64,000 nucleotides of DNA, taken from contig WOAB01000211.1 of the NCBI GenBank assembly GCA_027886185.1, positions 1,526,001 to 1,590,000 of the forward strand, given 5' to 3'. Both the position numbers and the translations under genes were made by a program. The notes beneath the pieces are model-generated. The model was not told the origin of the DNA. It ran no database searches and was given only the letters and a program-made list of their open reading frames with translations. Shown here piece by piece: positions 37,051 through 47,125 of the stretch (position 1 is the stretch's first letter; each line of letters starts with the position of its first letter). This stretch comes from Rheum nobile. Its lineage: Eukaryota; Streptophyta; Magnoliopsida; Caryophyllales; Polygonaceae.

Positions 37051-37072
37051 AAAGAAGTTTCGACCCCGAAAC

Positions 37073-37296
37073 TTAGGTCGAAAATAACTCGGGAAAACGC
37101 ATGAGCATATCTGACTCGGTTTCCCATGTCTCCCAAGTAACTTCTTCGGTCCCTGACTTGGACCACAGCACTCGTACCAACGGCACGATCTTGTTGCGCA
37201 AACGCTTCTCCCGACGCTCCAAAATGCACACGGACAACTCTTCATAAGTACCATTAGCTTGAATCTCGATGTCCTCATAACTAAGCACATGAGACT
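37073..37296 (-). pseudogene. Tekay integrase C-terminus and chromodomain (terminal piece of pol)
   Basis: The minus frame reads VLSYEDIEIQ...YEELSVCILERREKRLRNK, then LVRVLWSK and EEVTWE...ESDM, ending FPELFST and a stop at 37073. This is the tail of chromovirus integrase with a chromodomain, which tethers integration to marked chromatin and defines the chromovirus group. It is separated from the rest of integrase (40409-41447) by the nested composite; subtracting that insert and one CATCT restores the reading frame exactly. Confidence 0.85.
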
Positions 37297-37301
37297 CATC
37301 T

Positions 37302-39752
37302 TGTGATACCCCGTATTTTTGTAAGGTTATTTTGGGAATTTTGGAATTTTCCCGAGTACCCGTTTAGTACGTCGGATTTAATTCAGGTAGCTTGAGACAT
37401 TCTGTAATGTGCTCTATATCTGTAATAGTTTTCTCAGTGAAATAAAATACAGACGACGTGCTTCGAATGTTTATACGCGTTCGCGTACGATAATTTTTAT
37501 CCCAGGTTAATGTCTTGCTCATCCAAAAGCTAAATGGGCGGGAAAAGGCAAAACGGCGACCGCCGTACAGTCACGGCGCCCGCCGTCGCTGGGCCCGATG
37601 TGTCAGGCCGTCGTCTCCTACGCTGGGCTCGCCAGCGCTAGGAACGGCGACTGCCGTAATTACGGCGCCCGCCGTATGCCCGCCGTAGGCAAAGTCGCGG
37701 CGCCCGCCGTGATTACCCAGAGGTCTTTAACCGATGGTCGTCGGCGTGGTTCTGGCAAGCGCCGAACTAGTTCGTAGACCCATCTTCGTGCTCCCGATGC
37801 TTTGGCTATAAAAGGAGGTGTTGGGGAAGGGATTTGATCCATCCCAAACACCGAACCTCTGCCAAATTTTCGTGTCGTCGGAGTTATGTTTCACCGGAGT
37901 TCGGAAGCTCTCGTCGGTGTCGTTTGGTGGTGTTTCCAGAAGCCCTTTAGAAGCCTTTTGGTTGCCTTTGGAGGTCAGAACCCAGGCAAGGCATAAAGGG
38001 GTCGAAACGCGCATCATTTGGGTGAGTTTTCTCGCCGCTTCTGTCGTCTGAGTTCTTCACGGCGACCGCCGCGTTCTTCACGGCGACCGCCGTGATGAAC
38101 TGCGGCGACCGCCGCTAAGAACGGCGACCGCCTCCAAGAACAGCGACCGCCGCCAGTGCCCAGAATGCCTTCGTGGCTTTGGCTTGGTTGGTTGTGGTCG
38201 TGGCGTCTTTCCTTTCGTTCTCTTTCGTCGTTTTTAGATTCGTGCTGTGGTTATGTCGGATCTAACTTAGGATTCCTTTTATGGGTCGACTCGAAGGTGT
38301 TTGTGCTAGCGGAGCTATACCCGTGTCGAGCCCGGAATCCCGTCGTAGTCGTAAGGCTTGTTTCTATTCTGCGGATTAAGGCAAGTGGCGGTTCGCTCTT
38401 GCTCATTCGTTCCATATTTACATTAATTATCAGTAGTTTATCTGAGTAATTAATTTGGAATGAATACTCTGTTTGTCTGGAACGGTTTTGATAAACTGTT
38501 TTGAAAATCATATAATAGGTTGTATATCTGTTAGAACAACGCTATTATCTGTGATCGCCTTTCGGGCCTTTATGTGGATTTATCCTGTAACTGTTATTGT
38601 GTTGTAACTGTTTAGTTAGCACTATTAGATAGAAACGTTACTCGGACTCGGTCTAGTAGTTTCTTTATAATCTGGTATCGGGGTGGCTCGTCTCCATCTA
38701 GTACTATTCTAAGATCATGATCGGTCTCTTTCACAAGTGTGTAGAGACAGGACACTTAACTGGTGTCACAAACCTTCCGGTGTACGTCACTCTCGACGAA
38801 ACATATACTAAGATGTGTCATCCCAATGATGGGGTACACATGTAAAAGTCTAATAACGTGATGTGTGTTTTTGAAACATAAATCAGATAAGTGCTACTCG
38901 ACGCACATAACTAATAAACCTTCGGCGAGTAGTACAACTAAGTTATAGTGTAGCTAGGAAAACTCGTCTCGACTTTGATCATAGTACGTTCTCTTTCCAA
39001 TCTAGATTCGTTGTATGCGATGAGGTTGGTCGTGAACCAAAGCATCTCAGTCAACTTTTAAATCATTGTTGTATGATGCTGTAAACATTCCAGATTTGTC
39101 ATATTTCCTTAAAGACTCATTTCCGTTGGAGTCTTCTTTTCGAGTCGATTTCTGTGAAGATTCAGTCTTCCAGAATCTTCTCTTGTGCATACCTCTTGTC
39201 TACTCTAGTAGGAGTATGATGGTTGACTATCGTCATCGATTATTATTCGAGAAGCGATGAGTCTAACCTAATACGACTGATTCGAACCACTCTGCTTTGT
39301 ACCCTTGCTAGTCTATTCAAGTAGACTAACCCACGAACTTTGTTCTCTGCATGTGGGCTGGTGTCATCCGTTCGATTCGGCACATCAGATTGAAAGTAGC
39401 TCAGAAGAATAGAAGGACTATGGAGTCGACGGTGGTTTTTGAACGTTTTAATTATTTCTTTAATCAGGTTGAGATCTTTTGGACAATGACTTTGGTTGTA
39501 ATGTACTTTCTAAGACTTTCGTTGTTTTTGGTTTCAACTATGTGTTAGCCTATTCGGGATTGGGTTGTAATCCCGTAACTCTTGTTTCCTTGACAATGTT
39601 ATGTTTTGAATTTGAATGCTTTGATCATTATGTATCATTTGTATTTCATAAATTGTGTTTAAACGATAAAGCCTTGGGTGATCTCGGTAAGGAACACTGG
39701 GGTCACTGGCGGTAATACCTTTCCAAAAGGGTTAAGTTTTGGGGGTGTTACA
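37302..39752 (+). repeat. Tekay LTR of the composite insertion
   Basis: TGTGATACCCC to GGGGGTGTTACA, 2,451 bp. It is nearly identical by eye to the LTRs at 34624 and 49200 (inverted). TATA box TATAAAAG at 37807-37814 between GC-rich tracts at 37550-37710 and 38058-38160. Confidence 0.95.
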
Positions 39753-39756
39753 GTTG

Positions 39757-39769
39757 TGGTATCACAGCC
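39757..39769 (+). promoter_or_regulatory. Primer-binding site of the composite's LTR
   Basis: TGGTATCACAGCC, one mismatch from the initiator-tRNA-Met site TGGTATCAGAGCC. It starts four bases after the LTR, the same spacing as in the host Tekay element. Confidence 0.85.
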
Positions 39770-39816
39770 AAAGGTTTTAAAACGGGTTTAGGATTTTTAT
39801 AAACCATTTATCCGTT

Positions 39817-39975
39817 AGGCCGCTTGTTAAAGCGTGAGGTCTCGTGTTCGAGACTCACGAACAACCTCCCAGCCATGGGGATTTGGTTGGGGTACATGGG
39901 ATGCGGCCCATGGATTGAGAAATGGTTGGCCCGATAAGGTCGGAGCCCCTCTCATTCAAAGTGTACTTTTTTTTT
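39817..39975 (+). mobile_element. SINE-like segment, 5'-truncated
   Basis: Begins exactly where the Tekay leader homology stops. It contains a tRNA-like box B (GTGTTCGAGACTC) in a hairpin context and ends with nine T residues, the tail type of many plant SINEs. A box A is not convincing, so the 5' end is probably missing. Confidence 0.5.
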
Positions 39976-40408
39976 GTAACATCCCAGGCCAAGCTACCCC
40001 AGCCACCAAGCCGCCCAACCACCCAACGGTGCCGGCGCCGGTACTGGTGCCGCCTGGATGTCCAAGGGCATGCAGCCTACACACCCAACCCTTCCCCCAT
40101 TTAAATGGGTAGGTTGTTGCCCACGGAGATCGAACCCGGGACCTTTAGATATAAGGGCATTACCTTGCCACTTATATCACCAATTGCGCTGCAGCACAAT
40201 TGGTGATATAAGTGGCAAGGTAATGCCCTTATATCTAAAGGTCCCGGGTTCGATCCTCGTGGGCAACAACCTACCCATTTAAATGGGGGAAGGGTTGGGT
40301 ATGTGGGCTGCATGCCCTTGGACATCCAGGCGGCACCAGTACCGGCGCCGGCACCATTGGGTGGTTGGGCGGCTTGGTGGCTGGGGTAGCTTGGCCTGGG
40401 ATGTTACA
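39975..40408. repeat. 434-bp spacerless palindrome with tRNA-like arms
   Basis: The two 217-bp arms are reverse complements with only scattered mismatches; the centre is the CTGCAG at 40189-40194. Each arm runs outward from a tRNA-like head (TTGGTGATATAAGTGG as a possible box A, GGTCCCGGGTTCGATCC as a clear box B) to the tip TGGGATGTTACA. It looks like two copies of a tRNA-derived SINE joined head to head. ORFs within it are not genes. Confidence 0.9.
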
Positions 40409-41447
40409 CATCTGGCACATACTTTCTGAGCAAAGATACATGGAACACGTTATGCACCGGGTGAGCCGATGGCGGTAACGCCAAGCGGTACGCTAGAGAT
40501 CCTACTCTATCCAGAACCTCGAATGGTCCCACGTAGCGAGGGTTAAGCTTCCCACGCTTACCAAATCTGAAAACTCATTTGGATGGCGATACCTTGACAA
40601 AAACCTTATCACCGACCTCAAACTTGACAGTCCTGCGCTTCCGATCTGCGTAGGACTTCTGTCGACTCTGAGCGGTCAACATCCTTTGTCTGATCAAAGC
40701 AATGTCTGAGGCCGTCCTTTTGACCAACTCTGGTCCAAGCAGAATTTTGTCGGCATTATCATCCCAACAAATCGGAGATCTGCATCTGCGACCATACAAA
40801 GCTTCAAACGGAGCCATCTTGATTGTAGCATGCTAGCTATTATTGTACGTGAACTCAATCAGACTCAAGTTGTCCTCCCAGCTAGTCGGACGATCGAGTA
40901 CACAAGCTCTAAGCATATCCTCCAGGGTCTGGATGGTCCTTTCAGACTGGCCATCTGTCTGAGGATGAAACGCGGTGCTGAACCTCAACTCGGTTCCTAT
41001 AGCCTTATGAAGTTCCTGCCAGAACCTTGACATGAAACGGCCATCTCGGTCCAATACAATGGTCTTAGGAATGCCATGTAAGCGGACAATCTCCTTCTGG
41101 TAGACTTCTGCTAACTTCTAGGTTTCCCATATGGTCTTGATGGCTATGAAATGAGCACTCTTCGTAAGCCTATCCACAATTACCCAAATAGCATCCCTCT
41201 GACTTCGAGTCTTTGGTAGCCCAGTGACGAAGTCCATGGCGATGTCCTCCCATTTCCATTCTGGCACTAGGAGAGGTAGCAACTCACCACCTGGCCTGCG
41301 GTGTTCGATCTTGACCTTCTGGCAAGTTAAGCACTTTGCCACAAAGTCTGCTACGCCCCACTTCATGTTTGGCCACCAAAACTTCTTCCTGAGGTCCTTG
41401 TACATCTTGCTAGAGCCAGGATGCACAGAATAAGCAGATGAATGAGC
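40409..41447 (-). pseudogene. Tekay integrase (HHCC and catalytic core)
   Basis: Continues pol in the same frame after a TAA at 41448. It contains the zinc-binding region (HPGSSKMYKDLRKKFWWPNMK...CLTCQKVK), the core with MDFVTGLPK and DRLTKSAHF, DRDGRFMSRFW and FHPQTDGQSERT, then MAPFEALYGRRCRSP and the DKVFVKVSP region. In-frame stops: TAG at 41118-41120, TAG at 40833-40835 (expected Tyr) and TGA at 40575-40577. It would insert the cDNA into chromatin; the chromodomain lies beyond the nested insertion at 37073-37296. Confidence 0.92.
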
Positions 41448-43679
41448 TTATCTCATCACCAACTGACGAAGACCTTCTGTGTCAGGCACACAGATCCGAT
41501 CCTGAAACCAAAGTGATCCATCATCCTGAACCACAAAACTGGGAGTTTTCCCATCCATCACTTCACTGCTTAACTTCACCAAGATGATGTCATCGACTTG
41601 CTTTTCTTTGATCTGATCCAGCAGTGTAGCCTGAATTTCCATGATACTCAGGTACCCTCTACGCTGGTCATACAAGACTTCAATGTCGCATGACTCTTGG
41701 TTTAGCTTGGTCTGAGCAGTAAGTAGAGCAACTACAGTCTCGTGCGTTGTCTTCCGGCTTAGTGCATCAGCTACTACATTAGCCTTGCCCGAATGATACA
41801 GCAACTCCATGTCGTAGTCTTTGAGCAACTCTAGCCAGCGGCGTTGTCTCATATTTAGCTCCTTTTGAGTAAATATATACTTGAGACTTTTGTGGTCAGT
41901 GAAGACTTGACATCTTATACCGTAGAGGTAATGCCTCCAAATCTTTAGCGCAAAGACAACCGCTGCTAACTCAAGATCATGGGTCGGATAGTTTTCTTCG
42001 TAAGTCTTGAGTTGTCTAGATACGTAAGCAATAACTCTGCCTCTCTGCATCAGTACACAACCCAAACCACACTTTGAAGCATCACTATATACCACATAAT
42101 CGTCATTCCCTTCTGGGAGTGCTAACACGGGTGCCGAGGTCAGCCGTCGCTTCAACTCTTGGAAACTGGCCTTGCACTTGTCATTCCAGACAAACTTCTT
42201 GTGAACCTTGCGGAGTAGATTGGTCATAGGTAGAGCGATCTTTGAAAATCCTTCTACGAACCTTCTGTAATACCCGGCAAGTCCAAGAAAACTACGCACC
42301 TCCTTCACGTTCTGGGGCTGTGTCCAATTAGCCACCGCTTCAATCTTTTGGAGATCAATCATAACCCCATTTTTATTGATCACGTGGCCTAAGAAAGCCA
42401 CTTCCTTTATCCAGAATTCACATTTAGACAATTTAGCAAAAAGCTGATGTTGTCTAAGGATTGACAAGGCAATCCGCAGATGTTCCTCGTGGACTTCTTC
42501 ATTCGGAGAATAGATCAGAATGTCGTCGATGAAGACCACTACGAACTTATCCAAGTACTGGTGAAAACATTGGTTCATCAAATCCATAAAGACAGCTGGA
42601 GCATTTGTAAGCCCAAAAGGCATCACTACGAACTCGTAATGACCATATCTGGTCCTGAACGCAGTTCTAGGAATGTCCTGCTCACGAATTCTGAGCTGGT
42701 GATATCCAGATCTCAAGTCGATCTTGGAGAAAACCTTTGCTCCCTGTAATTGGTCATCAATCCTAGGCAAAGGATACTTGTTCTTGATCGTCACCTTGTT
42801 CAACTCTCGGTAGTCGATACAAAGTCGGAACGATCCGTCCTTCTTTTTGACGAACAATACCGGAGCACCCAACGGCGATGCACTCGGCCTGACATAACCT
42901 TTGTCAAGAAGATCTTCAAGTTGATTCTTTAATTCTTGCATCTCAGCTGGAGCCATCCGATACGGTGATTTGGAAATCGGCGTCGTACCAGGCTCAAGAT
43001 CAATTGAAAACTCTACGTCACGGTTCGGGAGTAATCTAGGAATTTCTTCCGGAAAGACATCCGAAAACTCCCTAACTACAGGAATATCAAGAACCTCAGG
43101 TCCATCCTTCGCAGATGAATCCAAGTAGCAAAGGTACCCGACACATCCTTGTCGTAGTAGCTTAAACGCAACCATCGCATTGATCAACTTGCCGTTATCA
43201 GCGTCATTTCGACCTTTGAACTTGCACACGAACTGGCCCCCAAATGACATCATCACCGTTCTTGAACTGAAGTCGATCACCGCCTTGTGACGCGTCAGCC
43301 AATCCATACCGAGAATAATGTCGTATGGAGCCATGGCTATGCAGATTAAATCTGCCTCGAATTCCTTACACTGAATGGTAATCGGAAAGTCGGACATATG
43401 CTTGGTTCCCACCAAACGTTCTCCATTAGGAAGATTAACGACGAAAGGGTCGCACGAATCGTTGCACACTAAATCTAACTTGCTAACACAGTTATCCGAA
43501 ATAAAGGAATGCGTAGCACCAGAATCAAATAGAATGTACACTGAAGTAGAGTGAAGGTATAGAGTACCTTGAGCAATTGGAGCATTGGGTCCATCTGCTT
43601 CACGCATCTCGTACAAGCGTTGGCCCTGACTTCCAGAAACAGCTGGGGTCTTTCCCCTGTTCTGAGCAGTCGTCTGCAC
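41448..43679 (-). CDS. Tekay pol: aspartic protease, reverse transcriptase, RNase H
   Basis: 743 open codons between a same-frame gag and a TAA; the true polyprotein starts in gag, so 43679 is not a real start. Protease near residue 52 (FDSGATHSFIS). Reverse transcriptase from about 260 with YRELNKVTIKNKYPLPRIDD, SKIDLRSGYHQ, MPFGLTNAPA and FIDDILIYS (about residue 383). RNase H from about 530 with YSDASKCGLG, HDLELAAVV and FTDHKSLKYI, ending ...GKANVVADALSRK. All expected catalytic residues are visible. It converts the element's RNA into cDNA in cytoplasmic particles. Confidence 0.95.
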   Translation of the reverse strand: MQTTAQNRGKTPAVSGSQGQRLYEMREADGPNAPIAQGTLYLHSTSVYILFDSGATHSFISDNCVSKLDLVCNDSCDPFVVNLPNGERLVGTKHMSDFPITIQCKEFEADLICIAMAPYDIILGMDWLTRHKAVIDFSSRTVMMSFGGQFVCKFKGRNDADNGKLINAMVAFKLLRQGCVGYLCYLDSSAKDGPEVLDIPVVREFSDVFPEEIPRLLPNRDVEFSIDLEPGTTPISKSPYRMAPAEMQELKNQLEDLLDKGYVRPSASPLGAPVLFVKKKDGSFRLCIDYRELNKVTIKNKYPLPRIDDQLQGAKVFSKIDLRSGYHQLRIREQDIPRTAFRTRYGHYEFVVMPFGLTNAPAVFMDLMNQCFHQYLDKFVVVFIDDILIYSPNEEVHEEHLRIALSILRQHQLFAKLSKCEFWIKEVAFLGHVINKNGVMIDLQKIEAVANWTQPQNVKEVRSFLGLAGYYRRFVEGFSKIALPMTNLLRKVHKKFVWNDKCKASFQELKRRLTSAPVLALPEGNDDYVVYSDASKCGLGCVLMQRGRVIAYVSRQLKTYEENYPTHDLELAAVVFALKIWRHYLYGIRCQVFTDHKSLKYIFTQKELNMRQRRWLELLKDYDMELLYHSGKANVVADALSRKTTHETVVALLTAQTKLNQESCDIEVLYDQRRGYLSIMEIQATLLDQIKEKQVDDIILVKLSSEVMDGKTPSFVVQDDGSLWFQDRICVPDTEGLRQLVMR

Positions 43680-44897
43680 TGACGGGCTAGGAGTCTCGGC
43701 AGGCTTGAACCTAGGTCGGTTGCTCTGATGAACTGACCCTTGCTGCGACTCTACTCCCCTCTGCTTCCCCTGCTTGCAGAACTTTTGCAGATGACCATCA
43801 CGTCCACACCCAAAGCACGACCTCTTCTCCTTCTGACACTCATTGCTCTTGTGCCTAGCCGTACCACAGTTATAACACTGAACTGAACTCCGGGTCTACC
43901 CTGACTGCTGAGTCGATCCTCCTTGCGTCATCTCCGTCTTAGCTCGGCCGGACTTGGCAAAGTTAGACGGTGGCGCAGGGCGCTTAAAACCACCTCCCTA
44001 GTTCTGGTTCTGCATCGACTTCTGTCGGTTGCGCCTTTTGGTCGACTCCTCTAGAGTTACCTCTAGCTTATAGGCACAATCCACATAATGCTCCAAGGTA
44101 GAGCATGTGTGGTGCACCATTAACGGCTTGATATCTGGGCTCATCCACTCGTGGAAGTACCAGATCTTTTGGGCCTCGCTGGTGATCTCGGTAGGGGCGT
44201 ATTGTAAAAGATGATTGAACTTAGATGCCAACTCGGTCACTTTCAGGCCATCCGTCTTTGGGTACAAGAACTCTTTATGCTTCTCCTCTCTCATAGCACG
44301 AGAGAAAAAGCGATCAACCATCTTGGTCTTGAACATCGACCAAGTCAACACTGGGCTCTCAGCCAAACCTGTGTTCTCCCACCACTCGCTAGCCTCCTCC
44401 TTCAGTTGAAGAGAAGCGATATGGACCTTCTCGGCCTCAGTACACTCCACGTTCCGAAACAGCCTCTCTATATGGGAGAACCAATGAGTCACTGCTACTG
44501 GCTCCCCTTTCCCGTTATAACAATCGGGCCTCATGGAAGTGATGGTCTTAAGAGCGCAACCATAGCTGTCTCTAGCCCTGACGGCATTCTCCTGAACCAC
44601 AGGGTTTTTGGGCTCCCCAACATCAGGAACCGCTGGGTGAGTAGGCACTTCTTGCGCTTGAGGCGCACTGGGTCTCAATACGTCTGCAATTGCCTGTATC
44701 ACAATCCCGCGAATCGCCTCAACAGCTGCGGCATCAAACAGCGCCGGCGCTTGGGTCTGATCTTGACCTTCACGCCTATGCTGGACGCGAGACTCTGACT
44801 CGTGCTCATCCTGAACACCTCTTCCTGCTGGCCTGGGATCTTGGCTAGTCCCAGCACCGGCTCGAATCGAGTTCCTCGTGCTTCTTGGGTTCACCAT
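43680..44897 (-). pseudogene. Tekay gag (capsid and zinc knuckles)
   Basis: The likely start is ATG at 44897 (MVNPRSTRNS). It has a retrotransposon gag domain with a FNG/YNGKGEP..THWF block, WWE, FKTKMVDRFF and FNHLLQYAP. Then two CX2CX4HX4C knuckles, CYNCGTARHKSNEC and CFGCGRDGHLQKFC (43790-43885). In the same frame as pol, no frameshift, but with TAG codons at 43998-44000 and 43896-43898. Gag would form the particle and package RNA. Confidence 0.92.
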
Positions 44898-45398
44898 CTG
44901 TTTACCGATCCAATTCCAAGCATTCAATACATTAATATTATGCAATATACCAACGTAAAGAAATTACTCAGAATAGATCAACTTGGCATGTTATAGATGA
45001 ACCTTCGAACTGTTACATAAGTTACACATAAGTCTATCATCCGAGCGCTAGGACAACATTGCTCGAAGATAAAAGTGTTTCCCAGAGTACTTGCCGCAAT
45101 ACTGAAATATTACACATAGTACAAACTTGGAATACTAGGAAATGAAACTACTGCGATAGGCAACGCCAATTCTCATCAAGGCGTTCCAAAATGTCTCCCA
45201 TAGGACTGGCTACTCGTGCAAGGTCTCTTCGGACTAGGCTCACCATCGAGCTCTGGCGATGGGTTTCGCACCCGGCTTGACCCTGAAGCACATGGTCCTA
45301 TCTCAGTCATGGTAAGGTATGGGTCGTCCATGACTGGCCCTCCTATCCCAGCCCTCCTCTGAGTACTGGCGATCAGCTCATCCCTCCGACGCTGCTGT
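44898..45398 (-). pseudogene. Tekay leader ORF, 3' segment
   Basis: Continuation of the leader ORF (48298-48986) beyond the nested LTR: the minus frame reads RRRDELIASTQRRAG, then GPVMDDPYLTMTEIGP and ends near 45170. The remaining bases to gag are untranslated leader. Confidence 0.5.
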
Positions 45399-45529
45399 TG
45401 AAATACCCCAAAGGTTATAAAAATGGCAAAAGGGTAAATAAAATTTTTGAATCTCTTAAAAGCAGAATTTAGGGAAGAAAATCAGAAAAGTGGTCAAAAC
45501 CCTTACCTCCTTCAGCTGGTGTGCACCAC

Positions 45530-45531
<2 letters not shown>

Positions 45532-45622
<91 letters not shown>
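45532..45622. repeat. (AG)n microsatellite
   Basis: About 45 near-perfect AG units with one AAAG interruption near 45578. Confidence 0.95.
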
Positions 45623-45624
<2 letters not shown>

Positions 45625-46597
45625 CCACTCCCGCCGCTCGTCTGTTAGTTGCCTTCCCGCCGGTGGACGACCCCCGGACCCCGTCGGTGAGCTCGACCCG
45701 ACTGTGGCCACCACTACCTTTCCCTGAGGCGAGCCGCCACTGTGGGAGTAAGACTGCCGGCTGCTGTCTGCGAGCTACTGTTGAGGCGAGATCCGGCGAG
45801 ATCTGCGGTTGCTCAGGGCTGCGAACAGCTGCTGTTGTGCTTTCCGGTGAAGAGGCACCGCGAGTCAGAGCTGCTGCTGTTGTGAGCCGCTGTTGTTGTG
45901 TTGGTGTGGCTGCTGAGTTCCGGCGTCGAGAAGCCTCCCCGGTGGCTACGTAGTGGTCGACGATGAGGTAAGCCTTCGATCTGTTTTCGGTAAAGGGCTT
46001 CGGATGGCTGATATTTATGAGCATATAATACGTATATGTTGCTGAATTTTAGTGGCCAGAATTGGCTGATTTCGGTATATATTGTGCAGCAACTTTGGAT
46101 TAATTAAGAGATGGAATTTGGGGTTGAATTTGGGTGTGATTTGGCCTAATTAATTTGAGGTATGAACTTAGGGTTTTGAATTGGGGGTTTATTAATTGTG
46201 ACTCGGTAAGAGTAATTAATGCCATGGATTTGCTCGGATTGATTTCGCAGGTTCGTTCGAGTTGGTTGGAGATTTCTGAGGCCGTTGTGGTTGAGTTTAA
46301 GGCAAGATGATTCTTGCTAACCCTCCGTATATTTTTATAAAAGTACTTTTGTTTCTATCTTGATTCAGTAATTGATTTTATCCTTGTCTGAGTATGTTAA
46401 TTTGGAATATCGATTGTGGAGTTACTTGGTTGAATGTGTGTGTGTTAGTATTTGTTTCGTGTTGTGTTTGATTAAATGTTGATGTGGTAGTCGGTTGTAA
46501 GTAATTATGGATCAAGAGACGATTGGTGATGTTGTCATGTGTAGTGTTGATTGAGTGTCGGTGTGGTGATGGATTGTTGTTGATTGAGAGTCCAAGG

Positions 46598-46840
46598 GCC
46601 AGGTGATGATAGCCTCACCAAACATCGTAGGGTATCGCCTACGTTGTTAAAGGCCAGTGTTAATTCAGAGTCAAAGGGTCAGGTGATGATAGCCTCACCA
46701 AACCGCATAGGGTGTACGCCTACGTCGTTAAGGGCCAAGGGTTGGATGGTGAAAGTCCCATCCGGAAGAGTGGTGATTCAGGGCCAGGTGATGATAGCCT
46801 CACCAAACCGCGTAGGGTATACGCCTACGTCATTAAGGGC
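46598..46840 (+). repeat. Three copies of a 60-bp hairpin-bearing unit
   Basis: Units near 46598, 46679 and 46783 share CCAGGTGATGATAGCCTCACC and CGTAGGGTATACGCCTACG-type segments. Each segment is a small hairpin (GGTGA/TCACC and CGTAGG/CCTACG). Confidence 0.8.
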
Positions 46841-46900
46841 CAAGGATTGGAATTGAATTGGAGGTGTTGGCGGTTGTGTGTGTTGGTTATGTGATGAATG

Positions 46901-47125
46901 TTGGTTATGTACCCGATTAAGTGGTTTTGTGATGAATATTGGTTGTGTACCTGATTAAGTGGTTTTGTGATGAATATTGGTTGTGTACTTGATTAAGTGG
47001 ACGTGTTGATGATATTGGTGGTGTACTTGATTAAGTGGTTGTGTTGGTGATATTAATTATGTACTTGATTAAGTGGTTGTGTTGGTAATTTTGGTTGTGT
47101 GCTTGATAATTGGTTTTTGTTGGAT
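46901..47125 (+). repeat. 38-bp tandem repeat, about six copies
   Basis: Units of TTGGTTGTGTACTTGATT followed by AAGTGGTTGTGTTGGTGATA, increasingly diverged towards the right end. Confidence 0.8.

Larger units (their letters stand above)
37302..40408 (+). mobile_element. Composite insertion: Tekay LTR + primer-binding site + SINE + palindrome
   Basis: One unit bounded by a single pair of 5-bp direct repeats CATCT (37297-37301 and 40409-40413). Its parts, in order: a full 2,451-bp LTR in plus orientation (37302-39752), an initiator-tRNA-Met-type primer-binding site (39757-39769), about 45 bp of Tekay leader (to 39816), a SINE-like segment with a T tail (39817-39975), and a 434-bp palindrome (39975-40408) ending GGGATGTTACA. 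There is no 3' LTR. The outermost bases are still TG...CA. Because the duplication brackets everything, the parts either arrived together or the right end of an ordinary insertion was replaced without moving the junction. Confidence 0.85.

Noticed and set aside
39817..40408. Functional tRNA genes at the box-B sequences
   Set aside because: No cloverleaf with acceptor stem; the layout fits SINE segments.
44211..44798. 195-residue plus-strand ORF
   Set aside because: Antisense of Tekay gag, which has recognisable domains.
45469..46024. Long ORFs of repeated Leu-Ser or Arg-Glu across the (AG)n tract
   Set aside because: They are translations of a microsatellite inside a solo LTR.
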